Source of the DNA: Kiritimatiellia bacterium
GTDB lineage: Bacteria; Verrucomicrobiota; Kiritimatiellia; RFP12; UBA1067
Direction of reading: 5' to 3'
NCBI GenBank assembly: GCA_017936245.1
Contig: JAGBFY010000054.1
Location: forward strand, 1-8,792
Length of the DNA stretch: 8,792 nt
In this document: one piece after another, positions 6,770 to 8,792 of the stretch
Numbering within the stretch: the first letter of the stretch is position 1
How the letters are laid out: the number at the start of each line of letters is the position of its first letter
Position numbers and translations under genes: made by a program
Notes under the pieces: generated by a model
The model's input: only the letters and a program-made list of their open reading frames with translations
The model's database searches: none
What the model was told of the DNA's origin: nothing

Positions 6770-6784
6770 TTAGTATCACATACT
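6770..6784 (-). promoter_or_regulatory. Possible extended -10 and inverted repeat upstream of the rhamnosidase
   Basis: The minus strand reads TGATACTAA, an extended -10 of moderate quality (hexamer TACTAA at 6775-6770). It would give a leader of about 30 nt for the rhamnosidase gene. It overlaps a small inverted repeat, AGTAT at 6772-6776 and ATACT at 6780-6784. The string TGTGATA is shared with the SGNH hydrolase promoter. Confidence 0.35.
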
Positions 6785-6786
6785 GC

Positions 6787-6800
6787 GCGGCATATGCCGC
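6787..6800. promoter_or_regulatory. 14-bp perfect palindrome, candidate operator
   Basis: GCGGCATATGCCGC is self-complementary over all 14 bases. It lies in the 123-bp gap between the GH2 stop and the GH78 start, just upstream of the possible -10 element, where an activator or repressor would act. The lack of a loop and of a T-run argues against a terminator. The regulator is unknown. Confidence 0.5.
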
Positions 6801-6856
6801 AATTCCGAACACACTCAGAATCGCAAATGCGGACAACCGTCAAAAAATAGCACCTG

Positions 6857-8671
6857 TCACTTCAATCCCTCCGCACCTTCGCGCGCCGCATCCAATATCT
6901 CCTTATGGATCGCGCGCAGAAGTTCGTAGTCGTACTTTACAACCGCACGGTCGAACGTAACAAAGCCGCCGCCTTCCCAGAACTGGTCGATAGCCTCTGT
7001 GAACACACTGCCACCCAACCCCTCGCGAGCCATCTTCACGAGCGGGCGCACAAGGCGCTCGTAATGTCTTTGATTATTCTCTCTCCACTTGCCGCCTTCC
7101 GCCGGAACTGGCGTATGCAAGCGGCATCTCGTATCCTGATAATGACCTGACACGCTCGCACAAACGCCGCCAAACTCGCCCACCATCGTCATACGCTTCG
7201 CATTTGGAGGAAACATCCGCGCATCGGGATAGTGGTGGCGGTCTATCACGTCGCACGACGGCACAGGATCGGCAGGCTGCTTCCACTTCGTATAATCCTC
7301 CACTGCCCCGCCCTCGTAGTCGTTCCAGCCTGACGGTCCGTCCACGAGACGAGACGGATCGTAACGCCGAAGCCACATATTGGCGAAACGAGTCTTGTCC
7401 GCAGACGGCTGTCCCCACCCTTCATTGAACGGTATCCACATGACGACCGAAGGGTGATTGCGCAAACTGTCGACAATCTCCTTCAGTTCCTGACGATAGA
7501 AGCCATAGCGCTTGTTGGCGTACTGCAGATCGTGCTGGAGATTGCCGGCGCGGCAGGACGGAATATCCTGCAGCACCATGATGCCTACGCGGTCGCAGTA
7601 TGCATAGAACACTCGAGGCTCAATCTTTATATGTTTGCGGATAGTGTTAAAGCCAGCCTTCTTGTGAAAATCCACGTCGAACCGCAACGCATCTTCGCTC
7701 GGCGGAGTAAGGTAGCCATCGGGCCACCACCCCTGGTCGAGCGTTGCGAGAAAATATGTGAACTCCCCGTTCACCGTAGCGCGGCGTACACCTTTCGCGT
7801 CGAGCTTAGTGCCCATCGTGCGGATGCCGAAGTAACCCTTCACAGAATCAACGGACGCTCTCGATCTTACGACAATTGAAAGATCATAGAGATTTGGCGC
7901 ATTGCAACTCCAAAACCTAAGCGGTTTTGGGAGCGTAAGCGTAACAGCGGCAGAGGACGCGCCCATCTTTCTCTTTATTAGCACCTTGCTGCCAAACGAC
8001 ACAGTAACCGAGACTTCCGCAGAGCGAGAACTACCTTTAAGGAACGGAGCAACCGTGACGGTGCCGCGCTCAGCATCCGTCTCGACCTTGTAGTCGGCAA
8101 GATAGGTTTCGGGGACTGTCTCCATCCACACGCTACCGCAAATGCCGCTCGTCGCAGGGAAGAAGCACCCGACCTGCTTGAGCACCTGCTTGCCCGTACC
8201 GCCGAGATGCGTATCAGTTGGGTCCCACACAAGCACCTTCAGCTCGTTCACGCCTTCCTTCACGAACGGTGTCACATCCACGCTGAACGGCGCATTGCCG
8301 CCTTCGTGCGGAACATCGGTCGCTTCCAGTCCGTTCACGAACACATGAGCGCGAAAATCAACGCGTTCAAAGTTGATTATCGTACGGAAGCCTTTTTTGG
8401 GACGCACGGTGAAGGTACGCCGATACCAGACCTGATCCTCCGGCGTCACCTTACGTCGCACACCGGAGAGCGGCGTCTCTACACCAAACGGTACAAGAAT
8501 CGTGCCGTCATACTTCGCAGGCTCATCGGCAGCAGCCGATGCGATGGCATACTCCCATTTGCCATTTAGGCTTGTCCATTCCCTGCGTACAAGTTGCGGG
8601 CGCGGATACTCACGCCATACGTTCTCAGGCGTGACAGCACGCCCCCAAGAGGTCGTGAGCTCATTCGTCAT
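6857..8671 (-). CDS. Glycoside hydrolase family 2 (beta-galactosidase/glucuronidase-like)
   Basis: 604-aa retaining beta-glycosidase of the GH2 group that begins with WGRAVTPENVWREYPRPQ. Residues about 10-185 form the sugar-binding jelly roll (LNGKWEYAI, WYRRTFTV, HVFVNG, GICGSVWMETVP). A short immunoglobulin-like domain lies at about 190-290, and a TIM barrel from about 300 to the end. The barrel has WIPFNEGWGQ with the acid/base Glu417 and MVGEFGGV with the nucleophile Glu499. Length is normal for this short GH2 branch, and both catalytic residues are present. The sugar (galactose, glucuronate or other) cannot be told from sequence alone. I place the start at 8671 because AGGAGG lies 5 nt upstream. 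From this start there is no signal peptide, unusual for a branch that is often exported, so it may act in the cytoplasm on imported oligosaccharides. The frame is open upstream to the window edge. It is followed by the GH78 gene. Confidence 0.9.
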   Translation of the reverse strand: MTNELTTSWGRAVTPENVWREYPRPQLVRREWTSLNGKWEYAIASAAADEPAKYDGTILVPFGVETPLSGVRRKVTPEDQVWYRRTFTVRPKKGFRTIINFERVDFRAHVFVNGLEATDVPHEGGNAPFSVDVTPFVKEGVNELKVLVWDPTDTHLGGTGKQVLKQVGCFFPATSGICGSVWMETVPETYLADYKVETDAERGTVTVAPFLKGSSRSAEVSVTVSFGSKVLIKRKMGASSAAVTLTLPKPLRFWSCNAPNLYDLSIVVRSRASVDSVKGYFGIRTMGTKLDAKGVRRATVNGEFTYFLATLDQGWWPDGYLTPPSEDALRFDVDFHKKAGFNTIRKHIKIEPRVFYAYCDRVGIMVLQDIPSCRAGNLQHDLQYANKRYGFYRQELKEIVDSLRNHPSVVMWIPFNEGWGQPSADKTRFANMWLRRYDPSRLVDGPSGWNDYEGGAVEDYTKWKQPADPVPSCDVIDRHHYPDARMFPPNAKRMTMVGEFGGVCASVSGHYQDTRCRLHTPVPAEGGKWRENNQRHYERLVRPLVKMAREGLGGSVFTEAIDQFWEGGGFVTFDRAVVKYDYELLRAIHKEILDAAREGAEGLK

Positions 8672-8792
8672 GACCACCTCCTGTGCATAGACATCTTTAT
8701 CGATATCCGTCCAATCGTAGTGCAACAACGCGCCGTTGACCACATTCGCAAAACGGCAGCCAGCTGATCTTCGCACCGCCTCTGCCCACGAA
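8672..8792 (-). other. Open frame upstream of the GH2 start, continuing past the window
   Basis: The GH2 frame has no stop between 8671 and the right edge. It would add at least 40 residues, ending in DWTDIDKDVYAQEVV. About 25 of those 40 codons end in G or C, and the residues look protein-like. They contain no signal peptide. The other two minus frames also carry possible gene ends: one stops with TAA at 8699-8697, and another has a TGA overlapping the GH2 ATG as ATGA. So this stretch is either the tail of an upstream gene or an N-terminal extension of the GH2 protein. The window cannot decide. Confidence 0.4.
8677..8682 (-). promoter_or_regulatory. Strong Shine-Dalgarno site of the GH2 gene
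   Basis: The minus strand reads AGGAGG followed by TGGTC and ATG, a consensus site at 5-nt spacing. It is the main reason for starting the GH2 gene at 8671 instead of the GTG at 8776. Confidence 0.75.

Overview
All supported genes in this window lie on the minus strand, so the text below runs from the right edge to the left. The window looks like moderately GC-rich chromosome of a polysaccharide-degrading, probably gut or sediment bacterium. The gene set (GH2, GH78 and a DUF4886-type SGNH hydrolase) fits the PVC group (Kiritimatiellota, Lentisphaerota, Verrucomicrobiota) or Bacteroidota. The promoters I can see are extended -10 (TGnTATAAT) and the genes have clear Shine-Dalgarno sites, which argues against typical Bacteroidota promoters. 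The taxon is an inference; no marker gene is present.

Carbohydrate block (about 2685-8792). A GH2 glycosidase (8671-6857) is followed after 123 bp by a secreted GH78 alpha-L-rhamnosidase (6733-4172). After a gene-poor, more AT-rich gap of about 485 bp comes a secreted DUF4886-type SGNH-like hydrolase (3686-2685). The rhamnosidase and the SGNH protein carry signal peptides. The GH2 enzyme, if it starts at its strong ribosome-binding site, does not. Together they suggest removal of rhamnose, a beta-linked sugar and possibly an ester group from a rhamnose-containing glycan such as pectin (rhamnogalacturonan) or a plant glycoside. The GH78 and SGNH genes each have an operator-like inverted repeat at a probable extended -10 promoter. 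The two promoters share the string TGTGATA.

Repeat block (about 2391-2640). The roughly 390 bp between the SGNH gene and the next operon holds an ordered repeat array: four steps of a 22-bp period starting with CCTGTA, then about 2.5 copies of a 43-bp unit, then a GC-rich 12-bp repeat spaced by 24 bp.

Putative replication or DNA-processing operon (1-2312). Just beyond the repeats a consensus extended -10 promoter (TGGTATAAT) precedes a tight operon. Its first gene is an unrecognised 216-aa protein whose N-terminus resembles an HU/IHF helix-turn-helix segment. It overlaps by ATGA a 521-aa RepA/DnaB-like RecA-fold ATPase, and a third gene probably begins at position 18 and runs off the left edge. 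Iteron-like direct repeats next to a helicase-like ATPase operon are the most interesting feature of the window. They could be an origin or operator region of an integrated element, but nothing here proves mobility: no integrase, transposase, att site or tRNA is visible.
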